Positions 8,944-17,796 of a stretch of 64,000 bases of DNA are shown piece by piece. Every line of letters starts with the position of its first letter. Position 1 is the first letter of the stretch. A program made the translations under genes and the position numbers. Under the pieces are notes generated by a model that saw only the letters and a program-made list of their open reading frames with translations, made no database searches and had not been told where the DNA came from. Source of the stretch: Herbaspirillum sp. WKF16 (GTDB lineage: Bacteria; Pseudomonadota; Gammaproteobacteria; Burkholderiales; Burkholderiaceae_D); the NCBI RefSeq assembly GCF_028993615.1, contig NZ_CP118632.1:3286001-3350000 (forward strand). The letters run 5' to 3'.

Positions 8944-9233
8944 TCGCTGCGGCATATCAAGACTCGTCCCAGGCAATACCCTCAGAATTGCGGTTGCGCA
9001 TCCAGCCAGGCAGCTCCACCGTCCCAGCCAGATGCGCAGCCGTTTGCGTTTTGCCCGCCGGGCAAGGCCATGCGGAAGACCAGGTCTTCCCGAATTTTCA
9101 CCGACGCGGCGCCCCGCCTTTTTCGCGGCCCGGCCGCCGCGGACTGACCTCACAGCAAACCGGCGTCCGCCTCTAGCCAATTGAGTGTGAAAAAACCTCT
9201 CAACTGAAACTGAAACAGGAATATCAAGAAATC

Positions 9234-10307
9234 ATGGAAAACAACGTCAAGGGCGCAGTGGCAGAAGGCACCATCGAAGCCGATGCCGTCATCATCGGCG
9301 CCGGCCCGGTCGGCCTCTTTCAGGTGTTCGAACTCGGTTTGCTGGAGATCAAGGCGCACGTGATCGATTCGCTGCCGGTAGTCGGCGGCCAATGCGTCGA
9401 GCTGTACCCCGACAAGCCCATCTATGACATCCCGGCCGTGCCCGTGTGCACCGGCCAGGAACTGACCGACAACCTGTTGAAGCAGATCGAGCCCTTCTCG
9501 CCCACCTTCCACCTGGGCCAGGAAGTGACCGTGGTGCAGAAGCGCGAAGACGGCCGCTTCGACCTCGAGACCTCGACCGGCACCAGGTTCATCACCAAGA
9601 CCATCTTCATCGCCGCCGGCGTCGGTTCGTTCCAGCCGCGCACGCTGAAGGTCGGCGGCATCGAGCAGTTCGACGGCTCGCAGGTGTTCTACCGCGTCAA
9701 GGATCCGGCGCAGTTCGAAGGCAAGAACATCGTCATCTGCGGCGGCGGCGACTCCGCGCTGGACTGGGCGCTGAACTTCGTCGGCAAGGCCGAATCGGTG
9801 ATCCTGCTGCACCGTCGCGAGGAATTCCGCGCGGCCCCCGCCTCGGTGGCCAAGATGAAGGAACTGTGCGAACAGTACGAGATGCAATTCCTGGTCGGCC
9901 AGGTCACCGGCACCGAGATCGCCGACGGCAAGCTGAAAGAAGTCAAGGTCACCGGCGCCGACGGCGTCACCCGCCGCCTGCCGCTGGACATGCTGCTGGT
10001 GTTCTTCGGCCTGTCGCCGAAGCTGGGCCCGATCGCCGAATGGGGCCTGGACATCGAGCGCAAGCAGCTGAAGGTGATGGACACCGAGAAGTTCGAGACC
10101 AACGTCCCGGGCATCTTCGCCGTGGGCGACATCAACACCTACCCGGGCAAGAAGAAGCTGATCCTGTCGGGCTTCCACGAAGCCGCGCTGGCCGCTTTCG
10201 GCGCCGCGCCCTACATCTTCCCGGAAAAGAAGATCCACATGCAGTACACCACCACCTCGCCCAAGCTGCACAAGATCCTGGGCGTGGAAAGCCCGGTGTT
10301 CGACTGA
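9234..10307 (+). CDS. Ferredoxin-NADP+ reductase, thioredoxin-reductase-like type
   Basis: 357 residues. A flavoprotein that moves electrons between NADPH and ferredoxin. FAD-binding GAGPVG is at residues 22-27 and the NADPH-binding [11 protein letters not shown] at about 170-180. The C-terminal FAD segment [15 protein letters not shown] is near 285-299. It lacks the redox CxxC of true thioredoxin reductases, which separates it as the type 2 FNR. An AGGA-containing leader precedes the ATG, and a strong terminator follows. Location next to fdxA supports the ferredoxin assignment. Confidence 0.93.
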   Translation: MENNVKGAVAEGTIEADAVIIGAGPVGLFQVFELGLLEIKAHVIDSLPVVGGQCVELYPDKPIYDIPAVPVCTGQELTDNLLKQIEPFSPTFHLGQEVTVVQKREDGRFDLETSTGTRFITKTIFIAAGVGSFQPRTLKVGGIEQFDGSQVFYRVKDPAQFEGKNIVICGGGDSALDWALNFVGKAESVILLHRREEFRAAPASVAKMKELCEQYEMQFLVGQVTGTEIADGKLKEVKVTGADGVTRRLPLDMLLVFFGLSPKLGPIAEWGLDIERKQLKVMDTEKFETNVPGIFAVGDINTYPGKKKLILSGFHEAALAAFGAAPYIFPEKKIHMQYTTTSPKLHKILGVESPVFD

Positions 10308-10659
10308 ACCCGCCGGCCGCCGCCAAGCTCATCGGCGTCGACCTGGCTGCATGACCTCAAGCCCCTGCCCTGCAGGGGCTTTTTCGTTGCCGCCCTGACA
10401 AAGTGTCGCGGTGCCCCAAACTTTGGGTGCGGATTTCTGTCTTTGGTCTTACCAGCCTCAGGGAGGTTTCCTAAAGCGTGCTATCCTATTGCGTCGCAAC
10501 ACGGAAGATGTTGACAAATTGCAATATTTATGATTTGTCAGCCAACAACCATCGCCAAACGTTTGATGCACATGCCAGTCCGGCGCACCCGTCGTCCGGC
10601 CGGGCCAAAAGCCCCGCCCGCAACCGGGACGCCCGCCGGCGTCTGTATAAAGGTCAGCC
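10308..10659. other. Intergenic region upstream of the PHA depolymerase
   Basis: 352 bases. It holds the terminator of the reductase gene (10360-10384) and a perfect 13-base palindrome, CCCAAA-C-TTTGGG (10415-10427), that could be a protein-binding site. A TTGACA hexamer stands at 10511-10516 in AT-rich DNA, but no good -10 box lies at the right distance, so I do not call a promoter. Confidence 0.4.
10360..10384 (+). terminator. Rho-independent terminator of the ferredoxin reductase gene
   Basis: A perfect 9-base stem, AGCCCCTGC (10360-10368) with GCAGGGGCT (10372-10380), has a 3-base loop and is followed by TTTT. Confidence 0.88.
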
Positions 10660-11895
10660 ATGCTTTATCAATTGCACGAACTCAACCGCGCGTTCCTGAA
10701 CCCGATGATGCAGTGGGCGGAAACGTCCGCCAAGCTGTTCTCGGATCCGGTTTCCCCGCTTGCCCACACCCCCTTCTCCCAGCGCATCGCCGCCGGCTAC
10801 GAGCTGCTGTATCGCCTGTCCAAGGAATACGAAAAGCCGCAATTCAACATCCATGAAGTGGAAGTCGACGGCAAGGTCACCGGCATCGTGGAAGAGGTCG
10901 TCGAGACCAAGCCCTTCTGCCGCCTGATCCATTTCAAGAAGGATCTGCCGGCGCGCCAGATCGCGGCGCTGAAACAACCTGCCGTACTGCTGGTGGCGCC
11001 CTTGTCAGGCCACCACTCGACGCTGCTGCGCGAGACCGTGCGCTCGCTGCTGCAGCAGCACGACGTCTACATCACCGACTGGACCGACGCGCGCATGGTG
11101 CCCGTCGAGCAAGGCGACTTCCACCTGCATGACTACGTCTACTACGTGCAGGACTTCATCCGCGCGCTGGGCCCGGACGTGCACGTGATCTCGGTGTGCC
11201 AGCCGACCGTGCCGGTGCTGGCCGCCATCGCGCTGATGGCCAGCGCCAACGATCCCAAGCTGCCCAAGTCGATGACCATGATGGGCGGCCCGATCGACGC
11301 CCGCAAGTCGCCGACCTCGGTCAACGACCTGGCCACCGAAAAGCCTTACGCCTGGTTCGAGAACACCGTGATCTACAGCGTGCCGGCCAACTATCCCGGC
11401 TTCGGCCGCAAGGTCTACCCCGGCTTCCTGCAGCACGCCGGCTTCGTGGCGATGAACCCGCGCCGCCATGCGCAGAGCCACTGGGATTTCTACATGCACC
11501 TGCGGGACGGCGACGACGCCTCCGCCGAGGAGCATCGGAAGTTCTATGACGAGTACAACGCGGTGCTGGACATGCCGGCCGAGTTTTACCTCGAAACCAT
11601 CAAGATCGTGTTCCAGGACTTCGACCTGGCGCGCGTCGCCTGGGAAATCGAAGGCAAGCCGGTGCGCCCGCAGGACATCAAGTCGGTGGCGCTGTTCACC
11701 ATCGAGGGCGAGCTGGACGACATCTCCGGCTCGGGCCAGACCGAAGCAGCGCAGGATCTATGCAGCGGCATCCCGAAAGCGCGCAAGCAGCACTTCACGG
11801 TGCCCAAGGCCGGCCACTACGGCATCTTCTCGGGCCGCCGCTGGCGCGAGATCGTCTGTCCAAAGATCGCCGAGTTCATCCGCAGCAAGGCGTAA
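10660..11895 (+). CDS. phaZ: Intracellular polyhydroxyalkanoate depolymerase
   Basis: 411 residues. Degrades stored poly(3-hydroxybutyrate) granules in the cytoplasm. It has the family N-terminus MLYQLHELNRAFLNPM, and the pseudo-lipase box VISVCQPT with Cys180 in place of the usual Ser, as known for the PhaZ1-type intracellular depolymerases. The Asp-containing GELDDISG and the His of KAGHYGIFSGRRWR complete the likely triad. There is no signal peptide. An AAAGG ribosome site precedes the ATG. It is a single-gene unit between two terminators. Confidence 0.94.
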   Translation: MLYQLHELNRAFLNPMMQWAETSAKLFSDPVSPLAHTPFSQRIAAGYELLYRLSKEYEKPQFNIHEVEVDGKVTGIVEEVVETKPFCRLIHFKKDLPARQIAALKQPAVLLVAPLSGHHSTLLRETVRSLLQQHDVYITDWTDARMVPVEQGDFHLHDYVYYVQDFIRALGPDVHVISVCQPTVPVLAAIALMASANDPKLPKSMTMMGGPIDARKSPTSVNDLATEKPYAWFENTVIYSVPANYPGFGRKVYPGFLQHAGFVAMNPRRHAQSHWDFYMHLRDGDDASAEEHRKFYDEYNAVLDMPAEFYLETIKIVFQDFDLARVAWEIEGKPVRPQDIKSVALFTIEGELDDISGSGQTEAAQDLCSGIPKARKQHFTVPKAGHYGIFSGRRWREIVCPKIAEFIRSKA

Positions 11896-11915
11896 GCGCG
11901 ACAGTATGAAATGAG

Positions 11916-11954
11916 AAATCCGGCGCACCGGTTCTCCGGGCGCCGGATTTTTTT
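11916..11954 (+). terminator. Rho-independent terminator of phaZ
   Basis: An 11-base perfect stem, AAATCCGGCGC (11916-11926) with GCGCCGGATTT (11940-11950), has a 13-base loop and a run of T to 11954. It lies between convergent genes and may also slow leftward transcription from the OpgC-like gene. Confidence 0.88.
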
Positions 11955-11970
11955 CGTCCGCTTGCCGCGC

Positions 11971-13110
11971 TCAGTGGGCGTGTGCAGGTCGCGCGCGCCG
12001 CTCCCTGTTGCGCTTGCGATGCTCCGCCCACGCCTGCGCCAGCACGCCGATGGCGAGCATGGAGGCAATGGCGGCCATGTCGGCCAGCAAGCCGGCCCAG
12101 CGCCCGGGCCGGCCATCCGTGGCAAGGTAGAGCAGGATGTCGGCCAGGAGCGAGATCATCGTTCCCGAGACGAAGCACACCAGGCCGTTCTTGCCGACCG
12201 TGACCACCAGCGACAGGCGGTCGGCCAGCTGCCGGATCCAGCCCTGGCGCACCATCATCGCCACCAGCCACAGCACCGCCATGAAGCTGCCCACGCGCAG
12301 CGAGGACAGGTTTTGCTTGAACACCGGGCCGGGATCGAACTCGACGAACATGCGCATGCAGAGGAAGCCGATCGCCACCGCGGCGGCGATGCGCGTGAGC
12401 TTGCGCCGGCGCAGCGCGGCGTCGGCATCCTCGCGCTGGTAGCTCTTGAGCGGATGCAGCCGGCACACCGCGCCGATGACGAACAGCAGTTGCCAGGCGA
12501 AGGGATTGAAGGTCCAGCCTGCCGGCGTCACCGTCGGCAGGAAACGCGCCAGCAGCGGCGCCAGGCCCCAAACGGCAAGGCTGCCCGCTACCGCCAGCCA
12601 AGGACGGCGGCGCACCGCGGGCACGATCACCGGCGAAGCCAGCGCGAACAGCATGTACATCGGCAGGATGCTCGACAGGTAGGGCTGGCGCGCCAGGCGC
12701 AGCATCTCGGCCCCGATCTGCAGCGGCTCGTCGATGAAGGTGCCGATGTCGGTGTATTCCAGCGTCGGCGCGTGCAGGCGCAGCGCGGTGAACAGCAGCC
12801 CCATCGCCAGCATCAGCGCCACCGTCAGCAGGAAGGAACGGTACAGCTGCCAGCCGCGCTGCAGGAAGCGCCAGCGCGCCACGTCGTTGCCCTTCTGGTC
12901 GGCGATGGCGGTATAAGCGGCGGCGGTGGCGTAGCCGGCCAGGAAGACGAAGACCTCGGTGGCGTCGAAGATGGCGAAACGCTGCAGCGTGAACTGGCCG
13001 AGCATGCTGCCCGAGATATGGTCCACCACGATCATCAGCAGCACCACGCCGCGAAAGAAGTCGACTTCGAGGGAGCGCCCGCCGGCGGCGGGTCCTGGGA
13101 ACTTGATCAT
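11971..13110 (-). CDS. OpgC-like membrane acyltransferase
   Basis: 379 residues, about ten membrane segments. The N-terminal region (RSLEVDFFRGVVLLMIVVDHISG) with its Arg, Asp and His is typical of OpgC-domain and acyltransferase-3-like membrane proteins, which transfer succinyl or other acyl groups to periplasmic glucans or polysaccharides. A cytosolic basic tail ends the protein (HRKRNRERRARPAHAH). The ATG at 13110 gives MIKFPGP; the frame opens 72 bases earlier without a ribosome site. No opgG or opgH is nearby, so the true acceptor is open. Confidence 0.85.
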   Translation of the reverse strand: MIKFPGPAAGGRSLEVDFFRGVVLLMIVVDHISGSMLGQFTLQRFAIFDATEVFVFLAGYATAAAYTAIADQKGNDVARWRFLQRGWQLYRSFLLTVALMLAMGLLFTALRLHAPTLEYTDIGTFIDEPLQIGAEMLRLARQPYLSSILPMYMLFALASPVIVPAVRRRPWLAVAGSLAVWGLAPLLARFLPTVTPAGWTFNPFAWQLLFVIGAVCRLHPLKSYQREDADAALRRRKLTRIAAAVAIGFLCMRMFVEFDPGPVFKQNLSSLRVGSFMAVLWLVAMMVRQGWIRQLADRLSLVVTVGKNGLVCFVSGTMISLLADILLYLATDGRPGRWAGLLADMAAIASMLAIGVLAQAWAEHRKRNRERRARPAHAH

Positions 13111-13317
13111 GGTGCTCTTTCGCGCGGTTCCGGTAAGGGATCCGGACGCCTCGCATCCGGTGCTTCTCGATGGATGGCGCAAAAAGCCTGAAGTTCAGCC
13201 GGATTGCCTCTCATAACGAGCGGTTCTAAGGACGATTGCTTGCGCTGGCGCAGGCGGCGCGCTGTCGGACGGCATGACTTCGCCCCGATTTCCCCGGATA
13301 ATGTCGCCTTTGCATTG

Positions 13318-14049
13318 TTGACCTGCCCTACCGACGTGCCGCCATCCGCCACCACATCGACCGCCCCGCCCACCCTCGCCGACCGGATCGAAGACCTGCT
13401 GCCGCAAACCCAGTGCACCAAGTGCGGCTATCCGGCCTGCCGTCCGTATGCCGAAGCCATCGCCGAGGGCCGCGCCGCCCACAACCAGTGTCCGCCCGGC
13501 GGCGCCGAGGGCGTCGCGCGCCTGTCGCAGCTGCTGGGCCGCGCGGTGATCCCGCTGAACCCGGTCCATGGCCGGGAACAGCCGCGCTTGCTGGCGGTGA
13601 TCGATGAACAGGCCTGCATCGGCTGCACCCTGTGCATCCAGGCCTGCCCGGTGGACGCCATCGCCGGCGCGGCCAAGCAGATGCATACCGTGATCGACGC
13701 GCTGTGCACCGGCTGCGAGCTATGCGTGGCGCCCTGCCCGGTGGATTGCATCGCGCTGGTGGAGGCCACGCCGGGACGCTCCGGCTGGCAGGCGTGGTCG
13801 CAGCCGCAAGCCGACGCCGCCCGCGCGCGCCACGACTGGCGCGCCGTGCGCCTGAAGCGCGACAAGCAGGAGAACGACGCCAGGCTGGCCGCCAAGGCCG
13901 CCGCCAAGCTCAGGGAAGTGGAAGCCGCCGAAGCCGGCACGCCCGAGGAGCAGGCCGAAAACGCGCGCAAGAAAGCCATCATCCAGGCCGCCATGGAGCG
14001 CGCGCGGCTGAAGAAACTGGCATCGCAGGACAACCCCTCCGGCTCCTGA
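13318..14049 (+). CDS. rsxB: Orphan electron transport complex protein RnfB/RsxB-like ferredoxin
   Basis: About 243 residues. An N-terminal 4Fe-4S domain (CTKCGYPAC, Cys33/36/41 then a further Cys before PPGG) is followed by a double-cluster ferredoxin domain ([12 protein letters not shown] and [12 protein letters not shown]). A long charged Ala/Lys/Glu-rich C-terminal tail follows. It lacks the N-terminal membrane helix of true RnfB and there are no rnfA, C, D, G or E genes nearby. The start is uncertain: TTG at 13318 or GTG at 13336 both give plausible proteins, and a GATAAT-like -10 sits at 13297-13302. The frame continues upstream to 13204 without similarity. The nth gene follows 36 bases later. 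Confidence 0.85.
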   Translation: MTCPTDVPPSATTSTAPPTLADRIEDLLPQTQCTKCGYPACRPYAEAIAEGRAAHNQCPPGGAEGVARLSQLLGRAVIPLNPVHGREQPRLLAVIDEQACIGCTLCIQACPVDAIAGAAKQMHTVIDALCTGCELCVAPCPVDCIALVEATPGRSGWQAWSQPQADAARARHDWRAVRLKRDKQENDARLAAKAAAKLREVEAAEAGTPEEQAENARKKAIIQAAMERARLKKLASQDNPSGS

Positions 14050-14085
14050 GCTCATCCACGCCGCCCCACCAGAACCTCACCGCCC

Positions 14086-14736
14086 ATGAACCCGACCAAA
14101 CGCCGCGAAATCTTCGAGCGCCTGCGCCAGGCCAACCCAAGCCCGCGCACCGAGCTGGAATACACCACGCCCTTCGAACTGCTGATCGCGGTGCTGCTCT
14201 CGGCCCAGGCTACCGACGTCTCGGTCAACAAGGCCACGCGCAAGCTCTACCCGGTGGCCAATACGCCTGAGCAGATCTACCGGCTGGGGGTGGACGGCCT
14301 GATTCCCTACATCCAGACCATCGGCCTGTTCCGCACCAAGGCCAAGAACACCATCGAGACCTGCCGCATGCTGGTCGAGCGGCACGGCGGCCAGGTGCCG
14401 CAATCGCGGGAAGAACTGGAAGCCCTTCCGGGAGTGGGCCGCAAGACCGCCAACGTGGTCCTGAACACCGCCTTCGGCCATCCCACCATCGCGGTGGACA
14501 CGCATATCTTCCGCGTCTCCAACCGCACCGGCCTGGCGCCAGGCAAGGATGTGGATGAGGTCGAGCGCAAGCTGATGAAGTTCGTCGCGCCCGAGTTCCT
14601 GCAGGATGCGCACCATTGGCTGATCCTGCACGGCCGCTACACCTGCATCGCCCGCAAGCCGCAATGCTGGAACTGCGTGATCGCCGACCTGTGCGAGTTC
14701 AAACAGAAGACGCCGCTGCCGCAAAAGGGCGTCTGA
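14086..14736 (+). CDS. nth: Endonuclease III (DNA glycosylase/AP lyase)
   Basis: 216 residues. Removes oxidised pyrimidines from DNA and cleaves the abasic site. The helix-hairpin-helix LPGVGRKTAN carries the catalytic Lys120 and the nearby VDTHI carries Asp138, at the same positions as in E. coli. Cys187, 194, 197 and 203 form the C-terminal 4Fe-4S cluster (C-x6-C-x2-C-x5-C). It follows the rnfB-like gene closely, an arrangement conserved in many Burkholderiales, so the two are probably co-transcribed. Confidence 0.97.
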   Translation: MNPTKRREIFERLRQANPSPRTELEYTTPFELLIAVLLSAQATDVSVNKATRKLYPVANTPEQIYRLGVDGLIPYIQTIGLFRTKAKNTIETCRMLVERHGGQVPQSREELEALPGVGRKTANVVLNTAFGHPTIAVDTHIFRVSNRTGLAPGKDVDEVERKLMKFVAPEFLQDAHHWLILHGRYTCIARKPQCWNCVIADLCEFKQKTPLPQKGV

Positions 14737-14775
14737 ACCCGCCCTCTCCCAGCCGCGCCGTCGCGATCGCCGGCC

Positions 14776-16020
14776 TCAGCGCAGCGTGCCGCCGTCGACC
14801 TGGAACAGCGGCATCCAGCGCTGGTCCTGCACCTCATACATGGTGAAGGTCGGCTGCAGCAGGTCGCCTTCCTCGTTGAAGGCGATGGTGCCGCTCACGC
14901 CGGCGAAGCGCAGCCTGTGCATCTCGCGCGCCACGCCGGCCGGGTCGATGCTGTTGGCCTGGCGCACGGCGTTGACCAGCGCCTGGGCCGCATCGTAGGC
15001 GAAGATCGCGTAGAGGTCGACGTTGGTGTCGAAGTTCTCGCTGTAGCGCTGGCGGAAGGATTTCCAGCCGGCCATCTTGTCCGGCGCGGCGCCGGGCTCC
15101 AGCACCAGCATGCCGTTGCCGTCGGCGGACGCCTGCATCAGGAACGGCAGTCCGACCGTGCCGGGCGAGCCCATCAACCGGCTGTTTATCTTCAGGCGCT
15201 TGATCGCCTTGGCAATCAGGCCCGCCTGCCAATCCATCCCGCCGAAGAAGATCAGGTCGGGATTGCGCTGGCGTATCTGCTTCAACGGGCTGTTGAAGTC
15301 CGATGTCTTGTCGCTGACCGAATAGCTGCCGACCACCTCCACGCCCTGGTCGCGCGCGGTGCGCGCGACCTGTTCGGCCAGGCCGCGACCGAACGGGGTG
15401 CGGTCGTCGATGGTGGCCAGCGTCTTCACGCCCAGCTTGCGCACGGCGAACTCGGCCGAGAGCCGGCCCACGCTGACGTTGTTGGGAATGGTGCGAAACA
15501 CCGCCGGATACGACATTTCCGTGAAACGGCGGCTCATGCTGGCCGGCGACACCTGGATCACGCCGGCGGCATGATAGACCGGAGCCGCCGCCAGCGTGGC
15601 GCTGCTGTTCCAGTGCCCCACCACGGCCAGCACCTTCTGGCTGACCAGGTAGCGCGCCACATATTCGGCGGTGCCGGCGTCGGCGCGGTCGTCCTGGGCC
15701 GCCAGCTTGAAGCGGTAGTTCTTGCCCGCCACGCGCACGCCCTTGCGGTTGGCCTCGTCCAGCGCCAGCTGCACCGCGTTCTGCATGCTCTTGCCCACGC
15801 CGGACGAATGCCCGGAAAGCGGGCCGGCGAAGCCGATCAGCAAGGTGTCGGCATCCTCGGTCGCGGCGCCGGCGGCCACGGACGGCGCCGCAACCGGGCC
15901 CGCCCGTGCGGGCGAGCGCGCCTGCGCGTGGCCTGCCAGGCAGCAGGCCGTGGCCAGCAAAACCAGCATGGCGCGCCAATGGCGGCGGGGATGAAGCGGA
16001 TTGCTTCCTGCAGGACGCAT
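14776..16020 (-). CDS. ABC transporter periplasmic binding protein (Leu/Ile/Val type)
   Basis: 414 residues with a signal peptide (MLVLLATACCLAGHAQA) and a Pro/Ala-rich linker, then a Peripla_BP_6 receptor domain beginning LLIGFAGPLSGHSSGVGKSMQNAV. FVAIGDS-like segments are absent but VLAVVGHWNSSATLAAAPVYHAAG and the PFGRGLAEQ motif are typical of branched-chain amino acid receptors. No permease or ATPase genes flank it. It differs clearly in sequence from the receptor at 7012-8256, so the two are paralogues of one large family and not a recent duplication. Confidence 0.9.
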   Translation of the reverse strand: MRPAGSNPLHPRRHWRAMLVLLATACCLAGHAQARSPARAGPVAAPSVAAGAATEDADTLLIGFAGPLSGHSSGVGKSMQNAVQLALDEANRKGVRVAGKNYRFKLAAQDDRADAGTAEYVARYLVSQKVLAVVGHWNSSATLAAAPVYHAAGVIQVSPASMSRRFTEMSYPAVFRTIPNNVSVGRLSAEFAVRKLGVKTLATIDDRTPFGRGLAEQVARTARDQGVEVVGSYSVSDKTSDFNSPLKQIRQRNPDLIFFGGMDWQAGLIAKAIKRLKINSRLMGSPGTVGLPFLMQASADGNGMLVLEPGAAPDKMAGWKSFRQRYSENFDTNVDLYAIFAYDAAQALVNAVRQANSIDPAGVAREMHRLRFAGVSGTIAFNEEGDLLQPTFTMYEVQDQRWMPLFQVDGGTLR

Positions 16021-16204
16021 GCGGTCCTCCTTCTTTTTGCCCGTTCCTGCGCGAGCCTTGCGGCAGGCCTGCGCAAGCGGGTTTTGCTTATGGCCGATTG
16101 GCGTGAAACTTGTCTCCGGGAAATGATATTACTGCAAGACAAGCACGCTGTGACATACCGGCGCGCGATATTGCGCGCCGGATGCCCGCCACGCCCTCGT
16201 CGCC

Positions 16205-16233
16205 CTGAAGCCGACGCCGAGGCGGCGTAGAAT
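16205..16233 (+). promoter_or_regulatory. Possible sigma70 promoter for the DUF1841 gene
   Basis: CTGAAG (16205-16210), a 17-base spacer and TAGAAT (16228-16233), ending 40 bases before the start codon. The -35 match is weak, so this is tentative. Confidence 0.33.
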
Positions 16234-16273
16234 AGAGGCTTCACCGAGTTTTGGGATTCTGTCCCGCAGCGCC

Positions 16274-16705
16274 ATGTTCACCCCGTCCCAGCACGATGTC
16301 CGCCGTTTCTTCTGCGATGCCTACCGCAAGCACAAAGGCCATGAAATCCTGACCCCGATCGAGGCCATCGCGCGCGACTGGATCATGCAGCACCCCGAAT
16401 ACCAGGACGACCTGCGCGACGTCGAAGAAGCGCTGGCCGCCGACTATTCGGTCGAGCGCGGCCAGACCAACCCTTTCCTGCACCTGTCGATGCACCTGTC
16501 GATCACCGAGCAGATCTCGATCGACCAGCCGCCCGGCATCCGCGGCGCCTTCCAGTTGCTGGCGCAACGCCGCGGCTCCGAGCACGAGGCCCACCATGAA
16601 ATCATGGAATGCCTGGGCGAGATGATCTGGAACGCGCAGCGCAGCGGCCTGCCGCCCGACGGCGCGGCCTACATCGAAAGCGTCAGGCGACGCGCGCAGG
16701 GCTGA
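16274..16705 (+). CDS. DUF1841 family protein
   Basis: 143 residues, soluble, no signal peptide. The opening MFTPSQHDVRRFFCDAY and the His-rich centre (NPFLHLSMHLSITEQISIDQPPGIR, HEAHHEIMECLGEMIWNAQR) match the DUF1841 family found throughout betaproteobacteria. The conserved His and Glu residues hint at metal binding, but no function is established. It ends at a strong terminator shared with the convergent cytochrome genes. Confidence 0.92.
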   Translation: MFTPSQHDVRRFFCDAYRKHKGHEILTPIEAIARDWIMQHPEYQDDLRDVEEALAADYSVERGQTNPFLHLSMHLSITEQISIDQPPGIRGAFQLLAQRRGSEHEAHHEIMECLGEMIWNAQRSGLPPDGAAYIESVRRRAQG

Positions 16706-16729
16706 ACCGCAACGCCGCCCATCGCCGAA

Positions 16730-16759
16730 AAAAAAGCCACGCACGCGCGTGGCTTTTTT
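16730..16759. terminator. Bidirectional rho-independent terminator
   Basis: Stem GCCACGC (16736-16742) with GCGTGGC (16747-16753), extended by A6/T6 pairing on either side. It lies between the convergent DUF1841 and cytochrome c genes and has T-runs for both strands. Confidence 0.92.
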
Positions 16760-16777
16760 CATGGTCGCCGCTTGGCA

Positions 16778-17134
16778 TCACTTCCGCAGCACCAGCGAAC
16801 CCGGCAGGCTATGCAGGTAGGCGGCGATGTTGTTGATGTCCTGGTCGGACAGGGGCTTGGCCTGCAGGCTCATGACCGCGTTGGTGCGTCCGTTCATTGC
16901 CGTGTCGCCGCGGCGATAGGCCGTCAGCGCATGCTTCAGGTAGTCCTGGTGCTGGCCGGCCAGCCGGGGATAGCCGGGCTCGGTGGGCGAATTGAAGTCG
17001 GCGCCGTGGCAGGAGGCGCAATTGTATTTTTTCAGCGCCACCTCGCCGGCGACCAGGTCGGCCGCGCCGGCCGACAGGGATATCGCGCACAGGACGGCCA
17101 GCAACGCCGCCCGTCGGGTCAGAATCTTTTTCAT
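16778..17134 (-). CDS. Small periplasmic class I cytochrome c
   Basis: 118 residues with a signal peptide cleaved near AGAAD. One haem-binding CASCH motif follows at about residues 39-43 and the axial Met is probably in the later NAVMSLQAKPL segment. It is similar in size and layout to the cytochrome gene 13 bases upstream, with which it forms an operon. A GGGAGGA ribosome site precedes the ATG. Such tandem c-type cytochromes usually pass electrons to a terminal oxidase or are subunits near one; the partner is not in this window. Confidence 0.93.
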   Translation of the reverse strand: MKKILTRRAALLAVLCAISLSAGAADLVAGEVALKKYNCASCHGADFNSPTEPGYPRLAGQHQDYLKHALTAYRRGDTAMNGRTNAVMSLQAKPLSDQDINNIAAYLHSLPGSLVLRK

Positions 17135-17147
17135 CTCGTGTCCTCCC

Positions 17148-17468
17148 TTACTTCTGCTGCGAATAATAGGCGGCCAGGTCGGCGATATCCTGGTCCGACA
17201 GGCTGCCTGCGATGCCCATCATCGAAGGATGCTTGCGCTCGCCCTTCTGGTAGGCGCGCAATGCGTCTTCGATGTACTTGGCAGATTGGCCGCCCAACAG
17301 GGGAACCTGGTAGACCTCGGGGAAGGTGGCTTTGTAGCCCGGGATGCCGTGGCAGCCGATGCACATGGAGACTTTGTTTTCAGCAGCCTTGGCATTGCCG
17401 ACGATGTCCGCCGCGGACGCGCAGCCGACGACGCCAGCCAATGCAAGAAACACGAGGTGTTTTTTCAT
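17148..17468 (-). CDS. Small periplasmic class I cytochrome c
   Basis: 106 residues, signal peptide (MKKHLVFLALAGVVGCASA) and one haem motif CIGCH at about residues 36-40, with an axial Met candidate in HPSMMGIAG. It is the first gene of the two-cytochrome unit. The ATG at 17468 gives a clean signal peptide; the frame extends back to 17588 but those residues are hydrophilic and unlike the family. Confidence 0.93.
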   Translation of the reverse strand: MKKHLVFLALAGVVGCASAADIVGNAKAAENKVSMCIGCHGIPGYKATFPEVYQVPLLGGQSAKYIEDALRAYQKGERKHPSMMGIAGSLSDQDIADLAAYYSQQK

Positions 17469-17796
17469 GTGAGCAGGGTAGGTAAATTGGACTTGGACGA
17501 AACCGATTTTTTGCTGCCAGCGGCAAATTTGTCGTGCTCGTTCGCTTGCTTCTGGGTCGGCAGGTTTGGCTGTTCTGCTATGGCTCAACCGTTGTTTCGG
17601 CTTAAGCTTGTCTCTTCCACTCCCCCTGCTTACGCAAAAAACCGTTTGATTCTAACCCAATAAACTCGGCGCAGTCATCCCTGTGGGGAACACCCCGAAA
17701 TCGGCCGCAACAGCCCGCCGGTAGCGGGCCGCCGGGAATCCGGACAATTATATGCGCTGCAATATTACCGGTATTGCATCACGCGCTGCCCAAGCC
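17469..17796. other. Intergenic region with a candidate promoter and palindrome
   Basis: 328 bases between two leftward genes. On the minus strand a perfect TATAAT lies at 17747-17752. A 21-base inverted repeat, TGCAATA-N7-TATTGCA (17758-17778), overlaps where its -35 region would be, suggesting a repressor site. The distance to the cytochrome start is about 270 bases, so the leader would be long. No other gene is visible. Confidence 0.4.

Noticed and set aside
10511..10536. TTGACA as the -35 box of a phaZ promoter
   Set aside because: No acceptable -10 hexamer lies 16-18 bases downstream.
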